NCBI RefSeq assembly: GCF_032931615.1
Contig: NZ_CP136759.1
Coordinates: forward strand, 2,046,001 to 2,110,000
Length of the DNA stretch: 64,000 nucleotides
DNA from: Palleronia sp. LCG004
Lineage (GTDB): Bacteria; Pseudomonadota; Alphaproteobacteria; Rhodobacterales; Rhodobacteraceae
Reading direction: 5' to 3'
The position numbers and the translations under genes are program-made. Of the stretch, positions 8,030-16,750 are shown in pieces (position 1 is the stretch's first letter; each line of letters starts with the position of its first letter). The notes below the pieces were generated by a model. The model was not told the DNA's origin, made no database searches, and was given only the letters and a program-made list of their open reading frames with translations.

Positions 8030-9625
8030 ATGGTCGATATCGGCACACTCAGCCTGATCATCCTCCTGGCGATGTTCGCCCTGCTCGCGATCGGGATGCC
8101 GCTGGGCTTCGCCTCCGCCTTCCTGGCGGTCGTGACGCTCGCCCTGCGGTTCGATCCGGCGATCATCTTCGGGGATTTCGGGCGGGGGCCTCTCTCGGTC
8201 CTCGCGCAGGCCGTGTATCGGCAGATGACGAACTACGTCCTCATATCGATACCGCTCTTCATATTCATGGCCGCATTGCTCGAGCGATGCGGCATCGCGC
8301 GGGACATGTATTCGTCGCTGAACGTCTGGCTCAGCCGGACGCGTGGCGGCATCGCCATCGTGACCTCGATCATGGCCGTCATCATGGCCGCGATGTCGGG
8401 CATCATCGGCGGCGAGGTCGTGCTTCTCGGGCTCATCGCGCTGCCGCAGATGCTGCGGCTGGGCTACAACCAGAACCTCGCCATCGGGACGATCTGCGCG
8501 AGCGGATCGCTGGGCACGATGATCCCGCCGTCGATCGTGCTGATCTTCTACGGCCTCGTGACCGAGACCTCGATCAAGTCGCTCTTCACCGCGGCGTTCC
8601 TGCCGGGCTTCATGCTGGCGTCGTTCTTCCTCATCTACATCCTGATCCGGACGCGCATCACGCCGTCGCTCGCCCCGCTGCCCGAGGCGGATCCCGACGA
8701 TCCGCAGGGCAAGGAAAAGGGACTGATGTTCCTGGGCTTCCTCGCCCGGATCACCTGCTGGATCTCGGCCGCGCTGCTGCTGAGGGCGCTGTTCTTCACG
8801 GTGACCTCGGCCAACGTGGTCCGCGAGGGGGTCGATCCGATCCTGCTGGGGATGGTCAGCGACATTCCCTATCTCGTCGGGGCGTTCCTCATCGCGCTCG
8901 CCACGATCTTCTTCGTCGTGGGCCGCGAGCGGACCTCGCAGGGGTGGAAGATGGGCAAGGGCCTCGTCGCGCCGATCCTCGTCATCGGCGTGGTGCTGGG
9001 CTCGATCTACGGCGGCATCACGGGGATCACCGAGGCGGCCGGGATGGGCGCGATCGCGGTCTTCGTCATCGGCCTCGTGCGGCGCGAGATGACGTTCCAG
9101 ATCCTCTGGGACAGCCTGATGCGGACGCTGAAATCGACCGGCACCATCATCTGGGTGACGATCGGTGCGGCCGCGCTCGCCGCGGCCTACACGCTGGCCG
9201 GGGGTCCGACCTATGTGGCGAACCTGATCGTGGGCGCGGACGTGCCGACGATGGGCGTCATCCTGATCATGATGTTCGTCTTTCTCATCATGGGGATGTT
9301 CATGGACTGGATCGGCATCGTCCTGCTGATCATGCCGGTCTTCCTGCCCATCGTGACGCGCCTGCCGCCCGACGAGATCGGCTTCTTCGCGTCGGTCGAT
9401 CCGCGCTTCCTGCCGATCTGGTTCGGGGTGGTCTTCTGCATGAACATGCAGGTGAGCTTCCTCTCGCCGCCATTCGGCCCCGCGGCGTTCTATCTCAAGT
9501 CGGTGGCTCCGCCGCATATCGAGCTGACCGACATCTTCAAGGGCTTCCTGCCCTTCATCGCGCTGCAGCTTCTGGCGCTGGCCGTGATGCTCGCCTACCC
9601 GCCGATCGTGACGGTGTTCCTCTAG
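8030..9625 (+). CDS. dctM: TRAP transporter large permease DctM
   Basis: A 531-residue multi-pass membrane protein, about 100 residues longer than standard DctM. It has the family's conserved features: an N-terminal MFALLAIGMPLGFA helix, the ICASGSLGTMIPPSI segment and a C-terminal MNMQVSFLSPPFGPAAFY segment. It forms the sodium-driven transport pore of the TRAP system with DctQ. A hydrophilic insert near 215-240 (EADPDDPQGKEKG) and extra helices account for the added length. Its ATG starts at the base after the dctQ stop, so translation is coupled. Substrate is inferred to be the acid catabolised by the surrounding genes. Confidence 0.93.
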   Translation: MVDIGTLSLIILLAMFALLAIGMPLGFASAFLAVVTLALRFDPAIIFGDFGRGPLSVLAQAVYRQMTNYVLISIPLFIFMAALLERCGIARDMYSSLNVWLSRTRGGIAIVTSIMAVIMAAMSGIIGGEVVLLGLIALPQMLRLGYNQNLAIGTICASGSLGTMIPPSIVLIFYGLVTETSIKSLFTAAFLPGFMLASFFLIYILIRTRITPSLAPLPEADPDDPQGKEKGLMFLGFLARITCWISAALLLRALFFTVTSANVVREGVDPILLGMVSDIPYLVGAFLIALATIFFVVGRERTSQGWKMGKGLVAPILVIGVVLGSIYGGITGITEAAGMGAIAVFVIGLVRREMTFQILWDSLMRTLKSTGTIIWVTIGAAALAAAYTLAGGPTYVANLIVGADVPTMGVILIMMFVFLIMGMFMDWIGIVLLIMPVFLPIVTRLPPDEIGFFASVDPRFLPIWFGVVFCMNMQVSFLSPPFGPAAFYLKSVAPPHIELTDIFKGFLPFIALQLLALAVMLAYPPIVTVFL

Positions 9626-9651
9626 CATCTCGCGACCATCGGACAGGACGC

Positions 9652-9681
9652 GGCGCGGGCGATCCCGGGATCGTCCGCGCC
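9652..9681 (+). terminator. Hairpin downstream of dctM
   Basis: A 14-bp inverted repeat with one G-T pair (9652-9665 with 9668-9681) and a two-base centre lies 27 bp after the dctM stop. No T tract follows, so this may be a stabilising hairpin or a weak terminator before the next gene at 9845. Confidence 0.45.
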
Positions 9682-9844
9682 GTCCCGCCCGCGGGAGCAC
9701 ATCCCGCGAGATCGCTCTCGACGCCGTGAACCTACCTGTTAGTTTGCACCGCAAGAGGCGCGACAGACCGGGGGCGCGAACGTTTCGCGATCGATCCCAC
9801 CGCCCGGCCGCCGTTGCGCCGGCACGTCTCCAGGAGGAAAGAAC

Positions 9845-10732
9845 ATGAGCGACGAGAAAATCGGCTTCATCGGCCTCGGCCTGATGGGCCGCGCGATGGT
9901 CGAATGCCTGCAAAAGGCCGGCCATCCCGTGACGGTCCTTGGGAACCGCGACCGCACCGGCATCGAGGAGGCGCTCGCGCGCGGGGGCAAGGAGGCGTCG
10001 ACCGCCCGCGAGCTGGCCGAGGAGAGCGACATCGTCATGCTCTGCATGGGCACGTCGGACCATGTGGAAGGCCGCATCTACGGCGATGACGGCGTGCTGG
10101 CCGGAACGAAGGATGGCCAGATCGTGATCGATTTCGGCACCTCGCTGCCGACCTCGACCATCGAGATCGGCAAGGCGCTGGCCGAGAAGGGCGCGCAGTA
10201 TCTCGACGCGCCGCTCGGCCGCACGCCCGCCCATGCGGTGGACGGCAAGCTCAACATCATGTGCGCCGGCGACGAGGCCGCCTACCAGCGGGTCAAACCC
10301 GTGCTCGACACGCTGGGCGAGAACGTCTTTCACCTGGGCGAGCTCGGCAACGGCCACAAGATCAAGCTGATGAACAACTTCTTCGCCATGACCACGGCCA
10401 TGGCCATGTCCGAGGTCTTCGCAACCGCCGACAAGGTCGGGATCGAGCGGCAGATGGTCTATGACGTGATGTCGGCCGGTCCGCTCAAGTCGGGCATGAT
10501 GGACTTCATCAAGAACTATGCGACCGACGGCCAGATCGACCTTGCCTTCTCGGTCGAGAATGCCGCCAAGGATGTCGGATATTACCGGACGATGACCGAG
10601 AATTACGGCCTCGAAAGCCGCATGTCCTCATGTGCCGCGAACACGCTCGCGGCCGCCCGCGACGGCGGCGATGGCGGGCTCAACGTCCCTGAAATGGTCG
10701 ACTGGATGACCAAGAACCTCGGAGCGAAGTGA
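9845..10732 (+). CDS. NAD-binding beta-hydroxyacid dehydrogenase (3-HIBADH/GarR family)
   Basis: A 295-residue dehydrogenase, paralogue-like to the gene at 1012 but clearly distinct. GLGLMG is at 9-14 and the LMNNFFAMT segment carries the catalytic Lys in the HKIKLMNN context. The active-site loop reads APLGRTPAHA rather than the usual SGG, a variant seen in sulfolactaldehyde reductase and related branches, so the substrate probably differs from classical GarR. The ATG at 9845 follows AGGAGGAAAG. The stop abuts the ATG of the SDR gene, so the two are co-translated. The 219-bp gap before it holds only the hairpin at 9652-9681; no TGGTATACCA site was seen there. Confidence 0.78.
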   Translation: MSDEKIGFIGLGLMGRAMVECLQKAGHPVTVLGNRDRTGIEEALARGGKEASTARELAEESDIVMLCMGTSDHVEGRIYGDDGVLAGTKDGQIVIDFGTSLPTSTIEIGKALAEKGAQYLDAPLGRTPAHAVDGKLNIMCAGDEAAYQRVKPVLDTLGENVFHLGELGNGHKIKLMNNFFAMTTAMAMSEVFATADKVGIERQMVYDVMSAGPLKSGMMDFIKNYATDGQIDLAFSVENAAKDVGYYRTMTENYGLESRMSSCAANTLAAARDGGDGGLNVPEMVDWMTKNLGAK

Positions 10733-11458
10733 ATGAGACTCGAAGGAAAGCGCGCATTCGTCACCGCGGCGGGCCAGGGTATCGGCCGTGCCATCGCCAA
10801 GGGCATGGCCGCCCAGGGTGCGGAAGTCGTGGCGACGGACCTGAACGGCGATCTGCTGTCGGATATCGGAACGGCCGAGCATTTCGCGCTGGATGCGACC
10901 GACAAGGCCGCGCTGCAGAAGGCGGTGAAGGAGGCCCAGGCCGATATCCTCGTGAATTGCGCGGGCTTCGTGCATAACGGCACGATCGCGGATTGCACGG
11001 ACGAGGAATGGGAATTCGCCCACAACCTCAACGTGCGGTCGCAATTCCATTCGATGCAGGCCGCGATCCCCGGCATGGTCGAACGCGGCGGCGGGTCGAT
11101 CATCAACGTCGCCTCGGTGGCCAGCTCGATCATCGCCGCGCCGAACCGCTTCGTCTATGCCGCGACCAAGGCGGCGGTCATCGCGATGACGAAATCCGTC
11201 GCGCTCGACTTCGTGACGACCGGCGTGCGCTGCAACTGCATCTGTCCCGGCACGGTCGAGAGCCCCTCGCTGCACGATCGCTGGAAGGCCAGCGGCGATT
11301 ACGAGGCCGCGCAGAAGGCCTTCATCGCGCGTCAGCCGATGGGCCGCGTCGGCACGCCCGAAGAGATCGCCAACCTCGCGATCTATCTCGGATCGGACGA
11401 GAGCAGCTTCACCACCGGCCATGCGCATGTGATCGACGGCGGCTGGTCGGTCGGCTGA
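10733..11458 (+). CDS. SDR dehydrogenase, 2-keto-3-deoxy-L-fuconate dehydrogenase-like
   Basis: A 241-residue classical short-chain dehydrogenase. TAAGQGIG at 11-18 binds NAD, NCAG is at 75-78, and the catalytic triad is Ser128, Tyr142 and Lys146 (YAATK). Overall pattern and length fit the DHRS6/2-keto-3-deoxy-L-fuconate dehydrogenase group, which oxidises the C4 hydroxyl to give a 2,4-diketo-3-deoxy acid. The FAH-family gene at 4318-5163 encodes the matching hydrolase type, so together they form a non-phosphorylating route from a 2-keto-3-deoxy acid to pyruvate. Translation is coupled upstream (ATG right after the preceding stop) and downstream (TGATG overlap with the EamA gene). Confidence 0.8.
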   Translation: MRLEGKRAFVTAAGQGIGRAIAKGMAAQGAEVVATDLNGDLLSDIGTAEHFALDATDKAALQKAVKEAQADILVNCAGFVHNGTIADCTDEEWEFAHNLNVRSQFHSMQAAIPGMVERGGGSIINVASVASSIIAAPNRFVYAATKAAVIAMTKSVALDFVTTGVRCNCICPGTVESPSLHDRWKASGDYEAAQKAFIARQPMGRVGTPEEIANLAIYLGSDESSFTTGHAHVIDGGWSVG

Positions 11459-12393
11459 TGGCCGACCGGCTGCATCACGAAGTCGCGCAGCGCGAGGACA
11501 AGCTCGGTCTCGGCATCGGCATCATGGCCCTTGGCGTGACCCTGTTCACCTGCATCGACAGTTCGGCCAAATGGCTGGTCCTGGCCGGGCTGCCGGCGCT
11601 GCAGGTGGTCTTTGTCCGCTATGCCGTGCATTTCGCGATGTCGCTGGTTCTGTTCCTGCCGCGCGAGGGGATGGATGCGATCCGCTCCAACGCCCCGGTG
11701 CGGCAGGCCCTGCGCTCGGCTTGCCTGTTCGGCAGCACCCTATGCAACTTCACCGCGCTGCAATACCTGCCGATCACCGTGACGACGACGATCATGTTCT
11801 CGGGTCCGATCGCGGTCACGCTGCTGTCGATCCCGATCCTGGGCGAGAGGGTCGGCCTGCCCCGCCTCATCGCCGTCTGCGTGGGCTTCGTCGGCGTGCT
11901 CGTCGTGATCCAGCCCTGGGGCGCGGAATTCCACCCGGCCATGCTGCTGAACCTCCTCGCGATGGTTCTCGCGTCGCTCTACTTCGTGCTGACCCGGATG
12001 CTGGCCGGGATCGAATCGAACGCCACGGCGCAGGTCTGGTCGTCGGGGCTCGCCTCGATCCTGCTCGCGCCCGTGGTCTATTCGCTCTGGACCTGGCCCG
12101 AGAACACCATCGACTACGTGGTGATGGGCCTGATCGGCATCTTCGGCGGATCGGCGCATATCTTCGTGACGCAGGCCCACCGGCTGGCCGATGCCTCGAT
12201 CCTCGCGCCGATCATCTATTTCCAGGTGCTGACGGCGGCGCTGGCCTCGATCGTGATCTTCGGCGAATGGCCGACGATGTGGACCGTCGTGGGCGGCGCG
12301 ATCATCATCGCCGCGGGCGTCTATATCTGGCACCGCGAACGTCGCCAGGCGGGCATCACGCCGCCGCCGGCCGACCCCCGCACGGCGCGCTGA
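11458..12393 (+). CDS. EamA/DMT-family membrane transporter
   Basis: A 311-residue integral membrane protein with about ten hydrophobic helices in two EamA repeats. Typical features are FVRYAVHF after helix 2, PILGERV near the end of the first repeat and FGEWPT in the second. The ATG overlaps the stop of the SDR gene as TGATG, so it belongs to the same operon. EamA proteins export or exchange small metabolites; here it may move an intermediate or product of sugar-acid breakdown, which is inference only. The long frame continuing upstream from 10993 lies inside the SDR gene and is not real. Confidence 0.85.
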   Translation: MADRLHHEVAQREDKLGLGIGIMALGVTLFTCIDSSAKWLVLAGLPALQVVFVRYAVHFAMSLVLFLPREGMDAIRSNAPVRQALRSACLFGSTLCNFTALQYLPITVTTTIMFSGPIAVTLLSIPILGERVGLPRLIAVCVGFVGVLVVIQPWGAEFHPAMLLNLLAMVLASLYFVLTRMLAGIESNATAQVWSSGLASILLAPVVYSLWTWPENTIDYVVMGLIGIFGGSAHIFVTQAHRLADASILAPIIYFQVLTAALASIVIFGEWPTMWTVVGGAIIIAAGVYIWHRERRQAGITPPPADPRTAR

Positions 12394-12396
12394 GCG

Positions 12397-13338
12397 TCAG
12401 TTCACCCGCGTGAGCAGCGCGCGGCCCGCATGGAAGGCCGCGATGTTGTCGCGTTGCAGACGCCCCATCGCCGCCCGCGTCGCATGCGTGCCCGAGCCCT
12501 GATGGGGTTGCAGGACGACGTTCCCGAGCGAGGCGAAGCGTGGGTCGATCTCGGGTTCGGACGCGAAGACGTCGAGCGCGGCACCGGCGATCCGGCCGCT
12601 TTCCAGCGCGTCGAGAAGCGCGGCCTCTTCGATCGTGGACCCGCGCGAGATGTTGACGACCACGCCCTCCCCGCCCAGCACGCGCAGCATCCCGGCCGAG
12701 ACCATGCCTTCGGTCTCGGGGCCGCCGACGAGGCTCACGACCAGGATGTCGACGGCGCGGGCGAGATCCATCGGATCGGCGTGGTGGGTCCAGCCCGCGG
12801 GCGTCTCCTTTGGCGACCGCGACCAGTAATGCAGCTCCATCCCGAAGGCGGCGAGCCGGGTGGCGATGGCATGCCCGATCCGGCCGAGGCCGAGGATCCC
12901 GACCGTCGCCCCGCTCATCTTGCGATTGAGCGGAAAGGCCTCTCCCCGCGCCCATGCCCCCGACCGGACATGTGCGTCGCCCTGCACCATGCGCCTGCCC
13001 TGCATGAGCAGCATCGCCACGGCGAGGTCGGCCACGTCGTCGTTGAGCACGTCGGGCGTGTTCGTAACCGCGATCCCGCGGGTCCGGGCGGCGTCGACGT
13101 CGATCGCGTCGTAGCCCACGCCGAAATTCGCGACGAGGCCGAGCTTCGGGAAGGCCTCCATCGCGTCGCCGCCGAAGGCCGAGTGCCCCTTGTAGGCGAT
13201 CGCGGTGATGGCGGACCGGGTCTCCTCCGGCAGGGCGAGCGCCTCGTCGAGCGTCTGGGCCCTCAGAGCCCCCAAATCGGCCTCGAGCGACCGTTCGTCG
13301 ATCTCGGTATAGGCTCCGATTGCCAGCGTCTCGGTCAT
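12397..13338 (-). CDS. D-isomer-specific 2-hydroxyacid dehydrogenase
   Basis: A 313-residue NAD(P)-dependent dehydrogenase of the glyoxylate/hydroxypyruvate reductase type. GLGRIG at 150-155 is the dinucleotide motif, and the catalytic Arg232 (NISRGS), Glu261 (ASEPEID) and His279 (QPHQGSGT) are all present. It would reduce glyoxylate, hydroxypyruvate or a similar 2-oxo acid. It is convergent with the EamA gene, only 3 bp apart, and on the opposite strand from the operon it borders. The ATG at 13338 has GGAGGAG 7 bases upstream; a longer frame to 13425 is rejected. Hydroxypyruvate could come from the Hyi-like isomerase nearby. Confidence 0.85.
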   Translation of the reverse strand: MTETLAIGAYTEIDERSLEADLGALRAQTLDEALALPEETRSAITAIAYKGHSAFGGDAMEAFPKLGLVANFGVGYDAIDVDAARTRGIAVTNTPDVLNDDVADLAVAMLLMQGRRMVQGDAHVRSGAWARGEAFPLNRKMSGATVGILGLGRIGHAIATRLAAFGMELHYWSRSPKETPAGWTHHADPMDLARAVDILVVSLVGGPETEGMVSAGMLRVLGGEGVVVNISRGSTIEEAALLDALESGRIAGAALDVFASEPEIDPRFASLGNVVLQPHQGSGTHATRAAMGRLQRDNIAAFHAGRALLTRVN

Positions 13339-13391
13339 GGAAATGCTCCTCCGCGTTGTCGTTCTCGTTCCGGGCCTCCGGAAGGCCGCGC

Positions 13392-13997
13392 CTACCAGAG
13401 CGTCTCGGGGGCTTCCTTCGCCCAAGCGCGGTCGTATTCGCGCGCCTCGATCGCCTCGGCGGCCATCGCGGCGAGCATGTCGCCCGCGCTCGGCAGGTCG
13501 GCGCTTTCGTCACGCCCGCTCCAGAGGTTCGAGCGCAGGATCGCGCGCGCGCACTGGAAATAGACCTCGGCCACCTCGACCGACAGGACGGTAGCGGGCG
13601 GCTTGCCACGATGCGCGAAGCTTTCGAGAAGCGCGTCATCGACGACGAGCGTTCCGTGCCCGTTCACGCGCACCACGTTGCGGCTTCCCGGGACGAAGAA
13701 CATCAGCGACACGCGCCCGTCCTCGACGATGTTCTCGAGCGAATCGAGGCGGTTGTTGCCGTACCAGTCGGGCATCAGCAGGTGCCGCGCATCGACGATG
13801 CGCACCACGGGGCCGTCATCGCCACGCGGCGAGGCGTCGGTCCCCTCCGGGCCGACGGTCGAGAGCACGCAGAACCGCGACCGCGCGATCCACGCGGCAT
13901 AGACCGGCGTGATGTCGCGGGCGACCTTTTCCATCGACGTGCGTTTCGGCGCGGCATAGCGCGCGCGCAGTTCCTCGATCGTTCCGATCGTCTTCAT
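13392..13997 (-). CDS. Pyridoxamine 5'-phosphate oxidase-family flavoprotein
   Basis: A 201-residue split-barrel FMN-binding protein of the PPOX-like superfamily. The strand SRFCVLSTVGPEGTDASPRG, the LLMPDWYGNNRLDSLENI segment and GSRNVVRVNGHG mark the MSMEG_1061-type branch of PPOX-like proteins, whose substrates are mostly unknown. The start is ATG at 13997, overlapping the plsC stop as TGATG with GGAGGA 7 bases upstream; a GTG at 14000 is possible. Co-transcription with plsC is likely. A general FMN or heme-related oxidoreductase role is all that can be said. Confidence 0.75.
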   Translation of the reverse strand: MKTIGTIEELRARYAAPKRTSMEKVARDITPVYAAWIARSRFCVLSTVGPEGTDASPRGDDGPVVRIVDARHLLMPDWYGNNRLDSLENIVEDGRVSLMFFVPGSRNVVRVNGHGTLVVDDALLESFAHRGKPPATVLSVEVAEVYFQCARAILRSNLWSGRDESADLPSAGDMLAAMAAEAIEAREYDRAWAKEAPETLW

Positions 13998-14728
13998 CAC
14001 GAAATCCTCCCGAAGCCGGCCTCGCCGTTCAGCCTGTCCGACGCGCCCTCCACCCTCGTTTCAAGCTCGCGCATGAAGGCGGCCTTGGGCAACCCCGTCT
14101 CGATGCGGGGCATGAATTCGAAGACGGCGATGCCCGGCTCGCGCATGATCCCGCGCTTGGGCCAGAAGACCCCGACATTCGTCGCGACCGGAACGCAGGG
14201 CTGACCGAGCTGCGCATAGAGCGCGTGCGTTCCGCTTTTGTAGGGGGCGGCCGTGCCCACGGCGATGCGCGTGCCCTGCGGATAGATGCAGAGCTGTCCG
14301 GGCTCGCGCAGGCCGCGTTGCACATCGGCGAGCATCTGCGCGATGGCCTTGCCGCGCTTGCCGCGATCGACCGGCACGCATCCCAGCCGATAGGCGTATT
14401 GCCCCAGGATCGGCGCATACATCAGCTCGCTCTTCATGATGAATTTCGGCCGGGGCAACGCGTGGAAGATCACCAGGATGTCGAAGAAGGACTGGTGCTT
14501 GGCCGCGACGAGGACCTCGTCGGAGGGGACCTCGCCCCGGATCTCGACCTTCAGACCGACCATCCAGGATGCCGTCCAGATCACCCAGCGGCAGTAGAGC
14601 TTGCAGGCGAACCGCGCCCCGCCCGGATCGAGCAGTGCCCAGGGCAGGCAGACGATGCCGATCACGATCATCGCGAGGTACATCTGGATGTTGAAGATCA
14701 GCGATCTGAGGAATTGCAGCGCCTTCAT
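13997..14728 (-). CDS. plsC: 1-acyl-sn-glycerol-3-phosphate acyltransferase
   Basis: A 243-residue inner-membrane acyltransferase that makes phosphatidic acid from lysophosphatidic acid. An N-terminal hydrophobic helix (about 10-32) anchors it; the catalytic HQSFFD (His78, Asp83) and the substrate motif PQGTR at 150-154 are in their usual spacing. The ATG at 14728 has GGAGACTCC just upstream; a longer frame to 15052 would overlap the divergent gene's promoter region and is rejected. Its stop is coupled to the flavoprotein gene. In relatives known to me ftsE-ftsX often lie between plsC and the zinc-ribbon gene, but not here. Confidence 0.9.
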   Translation of the reverse strand: MKALQFLRSLIFNIQMYLAMIVIGIVCLPWALLDPGGARFACKLYCRWVIWTASWMVGLKVEIRGEVPSDEVLVAAKHQSFFDILVIFHALPRPKFIMKSELMYAPILGQYAYRLGCVPVDRGKRGKAIAQMLADVQRGLREPGQLCIYPQGTRIAVGTAAPYKSGTHALYAQLGQPCVPVATNVGVFWPKRGIMREPGIAVFEFMPRIETGLPKAAFMRELETRVEGASDRLNGEAGFGRIS

Positions 14729-14953
14729 GGAGTCTCCTTCGGGGGACGCGTCGGGCCGTCCGACCGCATGAGGAAGACCGCGATCAAAGCAGCAAGCGGC
14801 GCGATCGGCAAGGGCAGCGGCCGATCGCGCGGCGATCGGACCCGGCGCGACGGTTGCGCAGCGCGGCAAAGTGTTGGAAACATGTGCCCGGATGACCGAG
14901 AAGATCCGCCCGCACGAGCGGAGGTCGAAATCCGGACGGGACGGGATACTTGG

Positions 14954-15727
14954 ATGCGGCTCACTTGCCCGAACTGCGCGGCGCAGTACGAAATCGACGC
15001 GTCTCTCATCCCCATCGACGGGCGGGAGGTCCAGTGCGCGAATTGCAGCCATACCTGGTTCGCGCGACGCGACCCCGCCGCGGCCGAACGGCCCGCGCGC
15101 GCCGAGAAAGAGGCGGACACCAGCAAGGCCGAGCCCCCCTCACCGCCCCTGCCCGACACGCGGGCGGAAGAGGAGCCGGAGGGCGTCGACCCCGAATCCG
15201 GATCCGGGCCGGAGGATGCGGCCGCGGTTCCGCGCCGGCGCGAGCTTGACCCCCGGACGCGCAGCATCCTGGAGGAGGAGGCCGCGCTCGAGGCCGAGCA
15301 GCGCCGCCGCGACGCGTCGAAGCCCGCCGACCCCGAGCCGGCACCCCGGAGGGACGTCCCCCCGGCCCCGCCGGAACGGGCGCGCGCGACGCACAGATCG
15401 ACCCCGACCGTGCCCATGGCGGCCAACGACACCGATCCCCTGCCCGACCGGGACCGGATCGGCGCGACGCTCGACACCGCACCGGCGCATACGGAAAAGC
15501 CGACGGTTCCGCCCGTCACCGACGGCGCGACGCCGCGCGGATTCGTTGCGGGCTTTGCCCTCGTCATCGCGATCGCGGCGCTTTTCGTGCTGGTCTATGT
15601 CGAGGCATCGACGCTCGCCGCCGCGTTCCCCGAGATCGAGGGATCGCTCGCGGCCTATGTCGACCGGGTGAACGCGCTGCGCGCGGGTTTCGACGGCTGG
15701 ATCGGCAATCTCGCGGGACGGATCTGA
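14954..15727 (+). CDS. MJ0042-type zinc-ribbon membrane protein
   Basis: A 257-residue protein with an N-terminal zinc ribbon (CPNC at 5-8 and CANC near 29-32, in the MJ0042-type layout ending SHTWF), a long charged Pro/Glu/Arg-rich linker (about 40-190), one membrane helix at 196-216 and a short C-terminal periplasmic or cytoplasmic segment. Function is unknown; the family is common in Rhodobacterales. It is divergent from plsC across 225 bp and ends 2 bp before the convergent App1-like gene. The ATG at 14954 begins the zinc ribbon directly; the longer frame from 14225 runs antisense to plsC. Confidence 0.8.
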   Translation: MRLTCPNCAAQYEIDASLIPIDGREVQCANCSHTWFARRDPAAAERPARAEKEADTSKAEPPSPPLPDTRAEEEPEGVDPESGSGPEDAAAVPRRRELDPRTRSILEEEAALEAEQRRRDASKPADPEPAPRRDVPPAPPERARATHRSTPTVPMAANDTDPLPDRDRIGATLDTAPAHTEKPTVPPVTDGATPRGFVAGFALVIAIAALFVLVYVEASTLAAAFPEIEGSLAAYVDRVNALRAGFDGWIGNLAGRI

Positions 15728-15729
15728 CG

Positions 15730-16749
15730 CTAGACGCGGATGCCCGCCGCCGTCAGACGTTCGGCGATACCGTTGAAATCGCTGCCATGTTCCACGGTCA
15801 CGCCGAGCCTGCGGATCGCGGCCATGGCCTCGCGGCTCGCCGTGTCGGGGCCCGGACCGGGTTCGCGCAGGACGATGGCCCGGATCCGCCCCGCATGGCG
15901 GTGGCAGGCCTCGAGATAGACCTCCGCGTCGTGCTGCCCCGTATCGCCGATCAGCACGAAATCGAGACCGGGATTGGCCCCGAGCACGCGGTCGATCGCG
16001 TCGCCCTTGTGGTCGCCATGCGTGCCGGTGATGAACTTCGTCTCGCTGATCCCCAGATCGCGCAGGAACATCGGACCCGCGACGAGGCCCGCGCGGTCGA
16101 AGACACGCTCGAGGAAGGAATGCAGGTTCCAGGGGCTCGAGCTGACGTAGAAGACCGGATTGCGTCCATGATTGCTGAGATGATCCATGAGCACGATCGC
16201 GTCGGGAAAGATCCGCCGCGTCGTCGCCGACCCCGTGAAGGTGGTCCAGAGGTTGCGCGCCAGCGAATAGGCCCCGGTCTGGAGCATGGTGTCGTCGATA
16301 TCCGACACGATGCCGATCCGTGCGTCGGGCGACGGGACCATGGCGCGGAAATTGCGCCGGCTTTCGGGGTCCCCGGCGATCTGCAGCGGCACCTCGTGCC
16401 AGCCCGGCCGGCTTAGATCGACCGGCACCTCCATCACGACATAGCCCTCGGGATCGCTCAGCGACGCGACGCCGTGCGAGGGGGCCACGACCTCGACCTC
16501 GGCGACCTCGTTCGTAAAGAAGAGCGATGCCATCTCGCGCATGTTCTGCCAGCGGCTCTGGCCCGGGTCGGGCGTGGTGCGGCGCAGGCTTGCCAGGACG
16601 CGGCCGCGCAGCACGACGCCGTGCCCCGCAATGGCGTAGCCGCGATAGGAATCGAGGACCGGCCGGTCGGGCACCTTGCGCGGGCGCACACGGTCGAACC
16701 ATGCCTCCGCCCTGATGGCCAATCTGTGCAGCCGACCGGGCTTTGCCAC
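15730..16749 (-). CDS. App1-like phosphatidate phosphatase domain protein (DUF2183)
   Basis: A 339-residue protein whose C-terminal half carries the HAD-type phosphatase motif DIDDTM (DxDxT) followed by YVSSSPWN and IGDTGQHD, the signature of App1/DUF2183 phosphatidate phosphatases. The N-terminal half (about 1-150) has a beta-rich domain with RGYAIAGHG. It may dephosphorylate phosphatidic acid or a related lipid. The GTG start at 16749 follows GAAGGAAG and sits one base past the queG stop, so translation is coupled; an ATG at 16806 would overlap queG more deeply. No signal peptide is evident, so it is probably cytoplasmic. Confidence 0.8.
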   Translation of the reverse strand: MAKPGRLHRLAIRAEAWFDRVRPRKVPDRPVLDSYRGYAIAGHGVVLRGRVLASLRRTTPDPGQSRWQNMREMASLFFTNEVAEVEVVAPSHGVASLSDPEGYVVMEVPVDLSRPGWHEVPLQIAGDPESRRNFRAMVPSPDARIGIVSDIDDTMLQTGAYSLARNLWTTFTGSATTRRIFPDAIVLMDHLSNHGRNPVFYVSSSPWNLHSFLERVFDRAGLVAGPMFLRDLGISETKFITGTHGDHKGDAIDRVLGANPGLDFVLIGDTGQHDAEVYLEACHRHAGRIRAIVLREPGPGPDTASREAMAAIRRLGVTVEHGSDFNGIAERLTAAGIRV

Positions 16750-16750
16750 G

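Noticed and set aside
7301..10357. 1018-residue open frame antisense to the TRAP and dehydrogenase genes
   Set aside because: It lies wholly opposite well-recognised genes, is low-complexity Arg/Asp/His-rich and reflects the GC bias, not a gene.
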